A DNA stretch of 64,000 bases from Corbicula japonica (GCA_038501625.1 JAZAYU010000227.1:310001-374000), one strand, 5' to 3'. Shown: positions 11,391 through 23,082, counted from the first letter of the stretch. Program-made: numbers and translations. Notes: a model not told the origin generated them from the letters alone.

Positions 11391-11522
11391 ATTTGGTTTC
11401 TTGAAAGGGTAAGTGAGGATATTTTGCCGGTCTGGGTGTCATATTATCCCTCGCCTGCGGCTCGGGTAATATGACACCCAGACCGGCAATATATCCTCAC
11501 ATTCCCTGTCAAGAAACCAAAT
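11391..11522. repeat. 132-bp near-perfect hairpin element
   Basis: Arms begin ATTTGGTTTCTTGA (11391) and end TCAAGAAACCAAAT (11522). Inner arms hold GCCGGTCTGGGTGTCATATT and its complement, with the centre TCGCCTGCGGCTC. Arm mismatches are few. Copy B counterpart at 46230-46361. Confidence 0.85.
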
Positions 11523-11965
11523 AACTATATAATATCCTCTATGTCTTTGCATCGGTGTTTTGACGATTTCATTTCGGTCTGTTTACATTCTTCAATTTCA
11601 AATTATTTCAAAACAGTAATGAAAAAAAAAACATACATCAAAGAATCAGCAGAAATACATTTTATGAGAATTGAAGAAATATATCTCAATTCTATTCTGC
11701 TTTCACGACAGAAATAAATTAAAAAATTTCATTGCGAGTCTTTTTCCCCTAAAATAAAGAAAACGCCCTAAAAGGTATTAAATATTAAGTGAAAGAAATT
11801 ATACGTTCTTGATGGCACCTTTTCCTCATATTTACCTCGATGCTTAAACTTTTCTTCAACAAACCGGTTTTAAAACACAATTATAATACATAAAATCCAT
11901 CCAGCGCATCGCAATTATCAAATGTGAGTAATTACAACACTTCAGGATTTTGAATTCGACGTTAA

Positions 11966-12918
11966 GGCCCGGTCACACAGAACTCCGCGTCTAAATCACG
12001 TACAAAAAGTCATGAAAATGTAGTGGACGTGGTCGTAAGTGGTAATTTTTGGTCAATTTTGGCTTGGCCGTGCTTTGAACGTGGTCTGGCTGTCAGCGGC
12101 TGTTCCACTGCTGAAACACTGCCTAAGCACGGCTTACCACTTCCAGCCACGTGTAAGGTTAAAAATAGGTTCGCGCGTGTTGTTCGCACCCAGATGTTCC
12201 GTACCACCCTCCTCCTCCTCCTCCTCCTTCTTCTTCTTCTCTCAGCAAGGATATGTTGGGCCTGTATCAGTTGGTTCTGTTGGTGCTGAAGCATAAAGAT
12301 GAGGGCATCACGACGTTGAGGGTTCATTTTCACCCCTTGACATCTAGACTGCAAGTGCTGAGGTCTCAGAAAATTGCGGTATTTATATGCCGCAAATCAG
12401 AAGTGATACAGAAGTGATTAGGCAGTGAACAATCGTATTTAGCACTTGTTCCAGACGTCGTTTAAACGGGCTTAGGTAGTGCTATGTACGCTGAAAAATC
12501 CACTTGTCAGTGATAAGCCGCAAAACACACGCTATTTCCCATGATACCAACGCGTAACACCCGTCCGATGACCGTGCTCTGCCAGTGACAGACCGCTAAA
12601 CTTTCGCGTCTCACTGCGTCTCCCCAAGTTTTAATCACTGCCGGAACACGGATTATCACGTGTGTTTCACGTGTGTTGCACGTCTTTACCACGTGTGTCG
12701 CCCGTGGTTGTCCGCGGGCTAAAATTTTGAGCAGTTCAAAACTTTTTGCCGCGTCCGACGCCGTTTCGAATTCTCCCCGCGTCCTGCCACGTCCATAAAT
12801 CGACTTTAGCTCGTCTTAAACTCGACACCAAGGCGAACAACATTGTCTGCTTCACGGGAGACCACTTTTTGACGGTTTTTTGCCGTGATTAAGCCGTAAA
12901 TCGCTGTGTGACCGGGCC
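11966..12918. mobile_element. Non-autonomous PIF/Harbinger-like DNA transposon, A-only
   Basis: 953 bases bounded by perfect 15-base inverted termini GGCCCGGTCACACAG and CTGTGTGACCGGGCC, flanked by TTAA on both sides (11962-11965 and 12919-12922). Copy B has the uninterrupted site with a single TTAA at 46800-46803. A TTA/TAA target is expected for PIF/Harbinger; TTAA would also fit piggyBac. The Arg-run N-terminal-like frame inside (12010-12354) favours Harbinger. No full transposase remains. Confidence 0.8.
12010..12354 (-). pseudogene. Possible N-terminal fragment of a Harbinger-type transposase
   Basis: This 114-codon open frame lies inside the A-only element. Its Gln/Leu-rich N-terminal stretch is followed by a run of eleven arginines (from a CTC/CTT tract near 12207-12240) and then VVRNIWVR. 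Harbinger transposases often begin with a Gln-rich leader, a poly-Arg run and a WVRP-like motif, so a relic is plausible. No DDE catalytic domain follows, and low-complexity codons could create the likeness by chance. Confidence 0.35.
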
Positions 12919-12922
12919 TTAA

Positions 12923-14427
12923 ACCTTATGTACCTCTTTACACGCTATAAGCGAGCTAACGATTTCACACATTAGTTTCTGTATTTATTGGATTATATCC
13001 CTTAATGGTAGATGGTAGTCAGATTTCTGACTTAATCAAAATTTGACAAATCCTTGAAATAACTATTTTAAATTTAGTTTTTATGATTTAAATGCTCTTA
13101 TGATTTGAATTCAATTTTGTTGACTAAACAATAAAATTATTTAAGTCTTATTATGATTTGTGACTAGCATTCATACACGACTTCCGGTGTCAACCCTATA
13201 TAATTTAGATATAACTAGTAATTCAAGCTGCTGTATTAAAAGGCTTAGTTTCGCCAGCTGACCACTTCAGGCAAGCATTCATTTTCTATGAGAAACTTAA
13301 GCATCCCCTAATATCCACGGCAATCAAACTTTTGACATCTTGATGATTTTCAAGGTACTGTATGAAACACACTTATAATTTTATCTTGTAGGATTATTTT
13401 TTTTACCAGCAACAAAGCTATTTTTAATTTCGAAAATCTCACTAAAGTCAGATCTAACAAAACGTTAGATCTAATGACGGCCCGAAGGCACCGTACATAA
13501 GTCATAGCGGTTTTCCCCGATTACTATTTTCAGAAATTTTCATCACAGGAAGCATGGTTTATAACGCTCGCAAAATGATCTGATGATGTCATTACATTAG
13601 AAATGAATGCAATACTACATAAGCACATATATCTCGAGTAAAATATGTCTTACGCAAGCTGTCAACACTTTCCATGGTTAACTATTTTTACTTTCACTTT
13701 TGCGATTTTGTAGGCGACAACCTGATTGGTTCAAAAGGGTTAGTGATCAAAGCACGTATTAGTTTCTCGTCGTCAGATCCTGATAGCGTAGCGGTTTTCA
13801 GGAAATGATTTTAATCAGATTGTAATTTCTATAAAGAAACATTTAGAATGAACCAACATCCATTTAGAACGTATTGTTTGGTACCGTATGAATTTAATCT
13901 TATTAACCGTACAGCAAAAGATATACTGTAAAATATATTTTCTGTCCAGATTATGTTACATAACAAAAAATCCGGTAAGAAATTTTATACAAATGCCACG
14001 CCACAAAGAAAGTTTAGTACATTTGACGCCATATGTTGTTTACTTTATTAAAGTCTAATGTTTTAAAATTTGTGTAGACTCAAGCGCAGTTCAAACCATT
14101 TCTTGTCTATGGTTTTATTTTAGCAAACAACAACAACAACCAGCTTTTATTAGCAAATCGACATAACACATGTCTTTGGCTAATGCACAGTGAAGCAATT
14201 TTACAAACATAATTCATGCGCAACACACATATATAAACTAATAGATAGATGGTATCGCTTTGCAAGTAATTATGGTCAAGAATGAGAATACAATATAATA
14301 TTAATTTATGTTCCTTATATCATATGCTTTTTTCAAAAAATTACAAATTCCTAAAATGGTTTTCTTATTTTTTGATGACATTAAATTTTTGAATTTTCTA
14401 AGGTCGGGCCATGCAAATTTTGGGAGG
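12923..14427. other. Non-coding stretch of copy A
   Basis: AT-rich sequence closely matched by 46804-48308 in copy B. I see no gene, RNA or element boundary. A short palindrome lies at about 13449-13472 (AGATCTAACAAAACGTTAGATCT). Confidence 0.5.
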
Positions 14428-14430
14428 TAA

Positions 14431-16627
14431 GGCCACTTCTTTTTAATTTTCTGGTTTACGAGACCGGCGACCGTATTTTTATTAAAATTGAAAAAAAAAT
14501 AAAAATCGGTTTTGCCGTTTTTATTTTTGCCGATTGGTCGAGAAAGTGCGAGTACGAAAAATAAAATTGAGACCGAATTTCGCGCCATTAACGACATCGG
14601 CAATTTCCGTCGTCACAGACATCAGCGAATGTGAATCTAACGAATCTCATTGGCTGGTTCGTATGTTGACGAATCGGGGCGAGAATCCAGCATAGCTGCG
14701 ACAGGGAGTGGAAATTATTTTCAGTTGTCTTTGACAAAATCGGAGCCTGGTGGAACGTGTACAAAAAAATTCGTCAGAAGTGTCGAAGGAGAAGACGTTG
14801 GAGGTCTACTCTCGAGGAACATCACTTTCGAAAATGTTATGGTTGGTACAGTAGACTCCACGAAATCGGGTATCGGCTATAAGAATATATCGGCAAATGG
14901 GGTACGATTTTCGAACACAAAACCATTTCCTATATAAGCAATGTAAATTTTATCGGCCATACGGGTATCGGATAAGAAAATATATTGCCAAATCGAATAG
15001 AAAATTTGCATTTTTTGGCCAAAACTGATTGAAATCGAATATTTTCATCGCCTGTTTACAGGAAATGACACCGGATGTTCCGTTTATCGTCCGTATCAAA
15101 GCCTATGACACCCTTATTATTTGTCTATTGTCAGCTGATAAATCCAATTAAATATTTTGACAGCGATGAACAGGGACAGTGAAGCCTCCGGGTAAACAAA
15201 CTGTAACCTGTCACCTCTTTTAAACAGCATATTCAATCAGGCATTAAAAATCTGTTACAAATACACAGCAGCCTAGGACTATCCGTTATCGAGACGTTAT
15301 TGGTACATGTACTTACAATAATTCACGTTTAAATTCCATTGTCTCTTTAATTATCGCATAAATTAATCCGCACAATTCAGAAACAAACAAAAAGTAATTT
15401 CTCAATTATGTTTAAAAACACTCATAGAATTTTGTACATTTCTTTGATCCGCCTTCCATGTTAATTTCATACGGAGACTGAATTTGATTTGATAGTCAGT
15501 ATGGAGGTAAACATTGATACCAACCATCAATAAAATGCAACTTTAAAGGAAATTGTCGGCTCGTATCAAGACTGTGTTTTTTTTGTCGGCTCTGCTTTGA
15601 AATCGTTTGATCTACAAAACTGTGTACGTGACATTTCACATTTTTAGCTGGGTTAAATTGGTTGATGATGCAATAATAATGAAATATGATACTTGAGATA
15701 AAATGGGGATGCAATTTATTATGGAATATGTTCGCATTGGTTAGTGTTTTAATACTTATTTCACATTCACGTTGTAAATGTTGCGGTAGCATAATATAAT
15801 TTGAAACTTCGATTTTGTAGCAGAACATGACAGAAGGGTCTGTTAATCAATAAATAAACATATAAAATAATGCATATTTATCCAGAACACGATCTATCTG
15901 ACCTCCCTTGTCAACAAATATATGCAGATTTCATGATGATTACGATTACCGGCCAATCGGGTACTCCGGGCAATAGAATATTTTTAGCTGACAATTTGTG
16001 TATTCGATTTGCTGGAGTCTATTGTAATAGGTTGTTGACATCTTGTTAACATCATGTAAATTCGCGACATGAAATTATTGATTCTGAGACCCACCGATAT
16101 AGTCTGATAAATTGTAATGTATAAACGGTGTTTAAGCAGCTGGAAATCAAATGTTTGTTAACATGTCAAGGCACTTGTTTGGCCATTTTTGGGGCCGAAT
16201 ATGGGCCCCATTCCCCTCTCAAAATAGTATGTTTTTTCCCCTATCTCAGGAAAATATTCCCCTTGAAAATCTAAAACAAAGAATTGAATGGGACTCCCGA
16301 AAATGCATGTAACTAAAATTGTTTTATTTGTAAGTCTAGTCACAAAAATATACTAGCTATTAAAAACAGAGGTAGAACAGAATGTTATGAGTAAGTGTGA
16401 CACTTCAAAGTCAAACATACGTATATGACTTCAAATTCCCCTTTTTGTCTTAAAAAGACGCAAAATTCCCCTTTATGAGGGTATGGGTACCTGTCACCAA
16501 AAGTTGTCTAGTGCTCTGCATGTATATGTGGTCTGATATTAAAATTTATTTTTATTTTTATTTCGACCTGCCGGTGAACATTTTTTTGAAAAATTTTCGT
16601 AAACCAGAAAATAAAAAAGAAGTGGCC
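14431..16627. mobile_element. 2.2-kb PIF/Harbinger-like DNA element, A-only
   Basis: 2197 bases bounded by ~30-base inverted termini starting GGCCACTTCTTTTTAATTTT and ending in AAAAAAGAAGTGGCC, with one or two mismatches. The 3-base target TAA is duplicated (14428-14430 and 16628-16630). Copy B shows the empty site, one TAA at 48309-48311. A TAA target and GG-starting ends fit PIF/Harbinger. The interior holds only short open frames (14650-14937 plus, 15496-15828 minus) with no recognisable transposase, so the element is probably non-autonomous. Confidence 0.85.
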
Positions 16628-18541
16628 TAAGTATCTCGAATAGGTTTATATTTGTCACAGATCATTAAAAATGGTATTCTGACTCTACGTTATTTTTACT
16701 ACAATTTTGACAGATTCTACCTTTCTCTTGGTGTACCAATATATCGTCCAGTTTCAGGAGCAAGCGAATAGGATGAAAGACGAAAGCATGTTAAGCAACT
16801 CAAATAAGGGCTGGATAAAACATTATGTTTGGGCTAGCTTTTGTACCAAACAACGCGCCGCAATGTAAACACGCGTTTTGATGTCGCTCAACTAGGCGAC
16901 AGAAAGTGCTCAATTTCTGGAGGTACAGAATAAAAGAAACGTTCGTGTTCTTTAATACTGAAATTATTAAATAAGTCGTCTAAATGGAAAAGATTGGAAT
17001 ACTTGCATTGCGGTAGATCTATTTTTCAAATTGTTGTCATACATGTAGGTTTTCCTGTTAATCAGCATTAGCACCATTAAATGATTTAGGCAGTAGATGA
17101 ACTGATTTACTAGCATATGTTCAACCACTAAGTTGATTAAGTTGATTGATGTGCATTTGCAAATAAATCGGTCGCGCGACTGCAATTTAATGATCATCGC
17201 TTTATTCATGATTTATTCATCATTCGAACTTCTTTAAAATGTAAGATTTCGCTTATATTATTGCAAGTTTAAATTATTTTAATGTATGATAATTGCACCG
17301 ATTAACCATCTTAATACATCACTCAACCAGGCACGTATAATACCGCGGTATGTCATTCGCGTTTAAGTCTTTTTCCCGCCAATAAAACCGGAACTAATGC
17401 GATTCTCTTCGCTCATGTCGGTATTAGACGATAAAAGACTTATCGCGATAAGTTAAAGTGGGTCTTACATGCACGTCAAAGTAATTTTTACTTGATCCAC
17501 TTTTGCCAACACTAACAGTAATTAATATGTAAGAGCTTGTGCAAGTCAGTATAACTACGAGGATGGTTAAATTACTAAACTAGAATTAGAAAAGCAGGGT
17601 GGTCTTAAGAAAAATTGGGATTTATAATTATTGAAACATTTAATCACGGGTTAAATGTCTAGGTGTCTAGGTTTAGATGCAACCTCGAACAGCACGAAAT
17701 GTGTATAATAATATACTATAATTATGCTACATAATAGGCCGAGAGTACAATTTGTGAACCAGGTTCAAGTAAATGTAATTTTTCTTGAAAAGAATGTTTT
17801 CAAAATCATAAGCTGACAATTTGGTTAGAAAAAAGAAAGTTTAATGATTGTCTAGACTGAACAAAAAATAATGATAAAAATAACCAATAAAGTAAACTTT
17901 TTAAAATATTTATTTTATGTTTTGTTACACTTTTTCAATGCGGTCACTGCTGCAGTTAGTTTCTCTCAAACAAAGACAAATTTCTTAAATGTTTAGAAGC
18001 ACTCTGTACAAACCAGTTTACGAAGGCACGGGGGATTTTAATGATATTTTCATAAAAAAATAATAATGCATCTTATTTTGTTTCAAATTTTAAGAGTTAA
18101 CTCCAATTCCTCGTGGAAAATTTAAAATTTTAATTTTAAATTGATCGTTGTAGGTAGAACATTTTTAGCGTATATCAAAAATTATGTAAGGCGATATGAT
18201 TGATAAATAAAAAGAAGAAGCAAAACTCATGTGACAACAATTAATGCAGTCTTACCGTCCCTCGAAAAAATGCCTACATTGCATATGATTTTGCAATGTG
18301 AACATTTGATATAACCTTTGTGACAGAATCGAATTAAATACAGTTTAGTCAAATGATTTGCCATAATAAACATTTTTACACCTTTAAGACGTGAAATATT
18401 TTCTTCACAAATTAATGTCAAAATATTTCAGATATTTTGTTTTCTAATGGTGTCGAATGATCTTTATAAAATGAATAAAAAGCCAATGTAGTCTAATTAA
18501 ATTTCATAAAAGTTGTGCAAATGCTTAAAATTAATAGTCTA
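16628..18541. other. Non-coding stretch upstream of lectin gene A
   Basis: AT-rich sequence shared with copy B. An 80-codon minus-strand frame (16967-17209) is identical in B (48648-48890), but its composition is simple and no domain or splice context supports it. Nothing else recognised. Confidence 0.5.
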
Positions 18542-18561
18542 AATCGTTTATATAAACGATT
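18542..18561 (+). promoter_or_regulatory. Candidate TATA box within a perfect 20-bp palindrome
   Basis: AATCGTTTATATAAACGATT is a perfect palindrome containing TATATAAA, about 210 bases before the start codon of the lectin gene. It is unchanged in copy B (50457-50476). A start site ~30 bases downstream would give a 5' UTR of roughly 190 bases. A TATA role is inference; palindromy means it would read the same on both strands. Confidence 0.45.
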
Positions 18562-18767
18562 AAACTTTTTCCTATTTTCTGTTGACACATTTGAACCGAT
18601 CAACTCTCCCGGTCCACTGACTCGCATTAGGATAAAACCGTGTCTTCTTATCTTCTTATGTCAATTTCTGCCACCTTAAAAAAGAAGAAATATTTGATTT
18701 GCAGATTTACTAACACACATTTTAGGATACTACGTGGTGCTTTCGGATAAAATAAAAATATAAAACA

Positions 18768-19823
18768 ATGAAATGCCATCTTTATTTAATATTAGTCGCC
18801 TTTGTGGTCGTGCGGGTATACTGCCAACAGACCTCATATTCGGACAACGACTTCGAAACGTTAACAAATCATAAACTGGAAAGAATCGAAGAAAGCATAA
18901 CCACTTTTATCTACGATACGATTGCAAAATTAAAGTCACTCAAAAAAGAAATAAGGTATTTAAATACAGAGACGGCAAATCTTCGGAATTCTCTACAAGA
19001 TCACGAAAGTCAGCTTCAGACCTTTAAATGGGCGACTGAAAACTTGAGACAGAATCAGCTGTCCAGGGAGGAACGGGATCATATTACTGAATTACAGTGG
19101 ACAATATTTGACCTGAAGCAATCGTTCCGTGACCTGGAAGAGGACGCTTGTTTTAGGAATACCGACTGTGGTGTATGGACTGAGTGGAGTAGATGTTCTG
19201 TTGAATGTGGTGGTGGTACCAGAATTCGATCACGTGACTGTATAACGAGTGGGAAATTCCAGTCCATGTGCAAACCGGTTGATGTGCAAGAAGAAGTGTG
19301 CACGGGTAGTGCTTGCAAAGTGAAACCCTTATTACCGCAATTCGATTGTCAGGCAAGTTATGTTTCATTTCATGATCTTTGTTTAAAATTTTCTAATAGT
19401 AAATCCAACCGTCTTTCATCATCTATGCGGTGCGAAGAGGAAGGAGGCTACATGGTAGAAATTGACTCTGAATACAAACAAAAACTGGTAAAGGATTTCA
19501 TCGATATTGTCGCACCCGGAATAATGGTAGGAAGGGAAACTATCGCCAACAGCGAAACTGAATACTGGAACAAAAACGAAATTGACCAAAAGACCCATGT
19601 CGCTGTTGACGGAATACGTAATCATCAGCAAATTGTGTTTAGGAACTGGCGCGGCGAGGTGATGACATACTTCAACTGGGCTGTTGGGGAGCCGAGAAAC
19701 GATAAGAGCAATGGAATGTATTGCGTAACACTGAATGTTCTTACGGGTGAATGGTATATGAAGTGTTGCGACCTTCCTTTCTTTTATGTATGTGAATCGG
19801 CGAAAAGGACTGGTAACAGTTAA
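18768..19823 (+). CDS. Secreted coiled-coil/TSP1/C-type lectin-domain protein, copy A
   Basis: A 351-residue protein read from one uninterrupted frame. Residues 1-20 form a signal peptide (hydrophobic core ending VYCQ). About 28-125 is charged and heptad-like, suggesting an oligomerising coiled coil. Residues 131-184 are a thrombospondin type-1 repeat: WTEWSRCSVECGGG with Cys 134, 143, 147, 158, 168, 178 and 183. Residues 191-346 are a C-type lectin-like domain with Cys 194, 205, 222, 319, 333/334 and 342. The usual EPN sugar/calcium motif reads EPRN (308-311), the WND motif is absent (GEWYMKCCD instead) and WIGL is replaced by GIMVGRE, so classic calcium-dependent sugar binding is doubtful. 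The ATG chosen is the one that starts the signal peptide. Expected location is extracellular, for recognition or adhesion. No intron lies in the coding region, which is unusual for such a protein. AATAAA motifs occur near 20374 and 20588. Confidence 0.93.
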   Translation: MKCHLYLILVAFVVVRVYCQQTSYSDNDFETLTNHKLERIEESITTFIYDTIAKLKSLKKEIRYLNTETANLRNSLQDHESQLQTFKWATENLRQNQLSREERDHITELQWTIFDLKQSFRDLEEDACFRNTDCGVWTEWSRCSVECGGGTRIRSRDCITSGKFQSMCKPVDVQEEVCTGSACKVKPLLPQFDCQASYVSFHDLCLKFSNSKSNRLSSSMRCEEEGGYMVEIDSEYKQKLVKDFIDIVAPGIMVGRETIANSETEYWNKNEIDQKTHVAVDGIRNHQQIVFRNWRGEVMTYFNWAVGEPRNDKSNGMYCVTLNVLTGEWYMKCCDLPFFYVCESAKRTGNS

Positions 19824-21302
19824 GGAAGAAGAATTTCAGAAATAACATTTTCTTTTAAATGACATTCACTCAAAAAATATTACATGTTATACTAGTATAA
19901 AGACATATTTATGAAGAAATATAGTATAGGAACTGATTTATTATGTCGGTCATAAGTAGTAAGAGGTCATTCACTCACCTATGTTATGGTTTGTTATTAA
20001 AACGCTTTTAAGGAAGGGTTCAATTTTTAAATTCGTTTTGAATATTCGCCTAAGACAAATATTTGACGTCATAGTTAATCGACGCTTACTCATAAAAGGT
20101 GATTTCAGACAAGCGTAAGTCTGCACTAGCTTGACACTAAAAGTTACTTGCCATTATAGACAGGTTGTCTTGCTGAATGTTTTTCTACTTATTAGATACT
20201 TTGATCCTAATAACTTTTGCCCATAATCACAACATTTTAACACGCAAGTTTAAACAATCACATCACAATACAACAGGCGTGGTTATAATTGTTTGCATAA
20301 CTTCAAACGTGTCAATGATCGGTGACATAAATACAGTGCATCCGTTACTAACATGTCGCACTCACTTCCATGAATAAAATGATAAAATTAATGACAGTTT
20401 CGTAACATTCCCAAAAGTGTAACATTCAAACTATGTTAGTGTGAAAAAAGATTAATATTTTTTTTATCAACATACTGTCTTGGTGCTTAATAGGACCGTG
20501 AATTAAGTTCTCGATTGCGGACGGTACCAGATGAGTGCAAATTCATAATATTCGGCTGGACGACCGTCTTTTATTTCAAGCCCCCAAATAAATTATAACG
20601 TATAAAGTGGTCGAATATATTTTTGTAACTGACAAGCACTCGCCTGAAATGCACATTCTGTGATTCGAATGATCAAAACTGTAATAATATATGTTACATA
20701 ATGCATGTTCGCGACTAATTTATTTTCCTAAATTGAAAACAAATTTCACTTACGTTCCTCATGAAGCAGAACAACATTGTCAAATGAAGAAAAAAAATCG
20801 ATAATTTTTTTTTAAGTAATTAACATCAGTTTTGATTTTAAAAGCATTCTCTAATGTCTCATGCTGACATATACAACGGTTAACATGGCCACTATTATTG
20901 TCCAATAAGAAATCGGTTGGATAGATTTTCACCCTATTAAATTTAATTGTGATTAAACAGAACGTTCCCTTATAGTCCAAAAAGGTCAACGCAAAAAAAT
21001 TTACGTGTATTAATATCCAAGTATTTGTCAGAAGATTAGTAATAAAGAAAAAAAGAGAACTTTTTAAAAAACAATCAAACACAAGAAATATGAATATTGC
21101 AGACAAGATTTGATTTATTGGCAGTAATGGAACTGTGCTTTCAACCCACAATGTCATTGTGTCCTTTTGCTCGGTTGAATTCACGTTTGTGACTGGTATC
21201 GAAATTTGACTAAAAAGTGCTTTTCTTTTAAAAACAAATTGAACAGTATTGTTAAAATAGTAAAAGTGGTTATCTAACTTATTTTATCGCTTTAGTTATT
21301 TG
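19824..21302. other. 3' flank of lectin gene A
   Basis: Non-coding AT-rich sequence with possible polyadenylation signals (AATAAA near 20374 and 20588). The 134-codon minus frame at 20780-21184 is truncated in copy B and is Phe/Ile-rich; I do not regard it as a gene. Confidence 0.5.
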
Positions 21303-21602
21303 GTAGCAAAACACGTACGTTTTCCGCTAGCGTAGTCGATAGCAAAGTACGTTTTACGCTAGCGTAGTCGATAGGAAAGTACGTTTTACGCGAGCGTAGT
21401 CAATAGCAAAGTACGTTTTACGCAAGCGTAGTCAATAGCAAAGTACGTTTTACGCGAGCGTAGTCGATAGCAAAGTACGTTTTACGCGAGCGTAGTCAAT
21501 AGCAAAGTACGTTTTACGCGAGCGTAGTCAATAGCAAAGTACGTTTTACGCGAGCGTAGTCAATAGCAAAGTACGTTTTACGCTAGCGTAGTCGGTAGCA
21601 AA
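21303..21602 (+). repeat. 32-bp minisatellite, nine units (copy A)
   Basis: The unit is GTAGTC(G/A)ATAGCAAAGTAC followed by GTTTTACGC(G/T/A)AGC. GTAGTC occurs nine times at 32-base spacing from 21332, with a degenerate leading unit from 21303. Units differ at two or three positions only. Copy B (53208-53464) has one unit fewer and lacks most of the degenerate leading unit. Units are contiguous, with no spacers. Confidence 0.95.
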
Positions 21603-22940
21603 ATGAGCGCTGTTCAATTTATCTCTTTTGATGTTGTCCTTTTACCATTTAGAACATTATTAGGATGAATTTAAAACTCTCCTTTCATTACAAACATATA
21701 GCAAGTTGAAAGAAAGGTGAAGTTTAATTCAGGCACAGTCACTATATAATGGAAAATAACCTTGTATATTCTCTTAAAAACATTTACTTTACATGGGAGC
21801 CAATAATAAGAAATTTCAGTAATACTGTACAATTGGTCTTTCAAATATCCGGAACCTAAACACTTGAGCATAGTTGAATTTCCGCGGCTGTATGATTTTT
21901 CCGGAATTTTCGAGTTTTAAGGTCAATGTCACTGTTTGATTACTTAGTCTGTAAGTCATTCGATCCTACGACCTGTTAAACACGTAAGTAGCAGCCTATC
22001 ATGTCAAATACGAGTCGTAATTACACTTCTTCCGCTTTTTGTGCATATTTTTACTCAAATCGAACATAACAGATCAAAACTTTATTTATTTAACAGATAA
22101 TATTTTGTATTAATGCCTTAAAATGAAGTGAAATGGAAACATATATTTTAGTTTCGAGGTGTTTAGGTTACGTTTATACCCACGGTTACAAGTGTTATAA
22201 AGTATGCAGATTACATCTAATATAGGGTTATAACAAAACAAACTGCGTTAAGATTTGTACTTTTTCTATTATTTTTTTGCACACACCCTTTGTGAAAAGA
22301 TTGAACATATAATTCATTGTAATTGTTCAAAATAGAAGCTCCATGCATACAAGTTAGTCAAACTTTACGAAACCTCTCCTTCGGCATTTCATATCTTTAA
22401 TGTAAACAAAGCCGAAATAGATTGAGAACCCATGGAAGCAATTACGTTACATTTATTATTGAAATATCGTATACTTAAAAACACCACAGGTGCTTAGAAG
22501 ACGGACCCCGTTTTCTCCAACTGGCCGCCCCCCCCCCTATAAAAAAATAGGGTCTACACAGGGTCTATACTACATAAACTCATCTTTTTTGTTTTGTTTT
22601 GGTAGATTGGGATCGATATCAGTCTATCCATACCGAATTTACTATCAAATACCAAGTTCTCTGAAAATTCGAGTCCCGACTTTATACGAATCGAAAAGGT
22701 TAATAACCCCGATCCTATTTTGTCAAGCCAAAATGTAAACACAGTTTTTTAAAAATCAGCATCGAAACAAATATTGCACTAACCTTATCAAATCGGGTAT
22801 CGATGGAAAATTTAATTATTCCTCTGTTGAATTCCGCCGAGCACTGGCTAGGAAATTAAGAACATAACATCCATTTTTCATTTTGCCGATGCTATACTAA
22901 AAATTATCGCCTCGGGACAAAGTTTGGTTGCAATGCAGGT

Positions 22941-23082
22941 ATATGAGTGAATTCTGATTGGACGAGCGATAATGAAGTAGTAATTTTGATTGGACGAGTA
23001 TTTAAAAAATTGATCGAACCGCTGCAAGAATATGTAACGCGATAGACTGCGGCTCGCTCGTCCAATCAGAATTCACGCATAT
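22941..23082. repeat. 142-bp foldback element with ~29-bp arms
   Basis: ATATGAGTGAATTCTGATTGG begins the left arm and CCAATCAGAATTCACGCATAT ends the right arm, with one mismatch in about 29 bases. GATTGGACGAG also recurs inside. Copy B counterpart at 54811-54952. Confidence 0.8.

Noticed and set aside
12023..12296. Plus-strand frames over the CTC tract
   Set aside because: Low-complexity leucine/serine runs opposite the minus-strand Arg-run frame.
14650..14937. 95-codon frame as a transposase in the 2.2-kb element
   Set aside because: Too short and without any DDE or DNA-binding motif that I can recognise.
16967..17209. 80-codon minus-strand frame identical in A and B
   Set aside because: Identity is explained by the duplication; no domain, signal or splice context.
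19079..19368. Minus-strand frames across the lectin gene
   Set aside because: Antisense shadows of the well-supported plus-strand domain frame.
21303..21602. Regular 32-bp repeats as a CRISPR array
   Set aside because: The units are contiguous with no unique spacers, no cas genes are present, and the setting is an intron-bearing animal genome.
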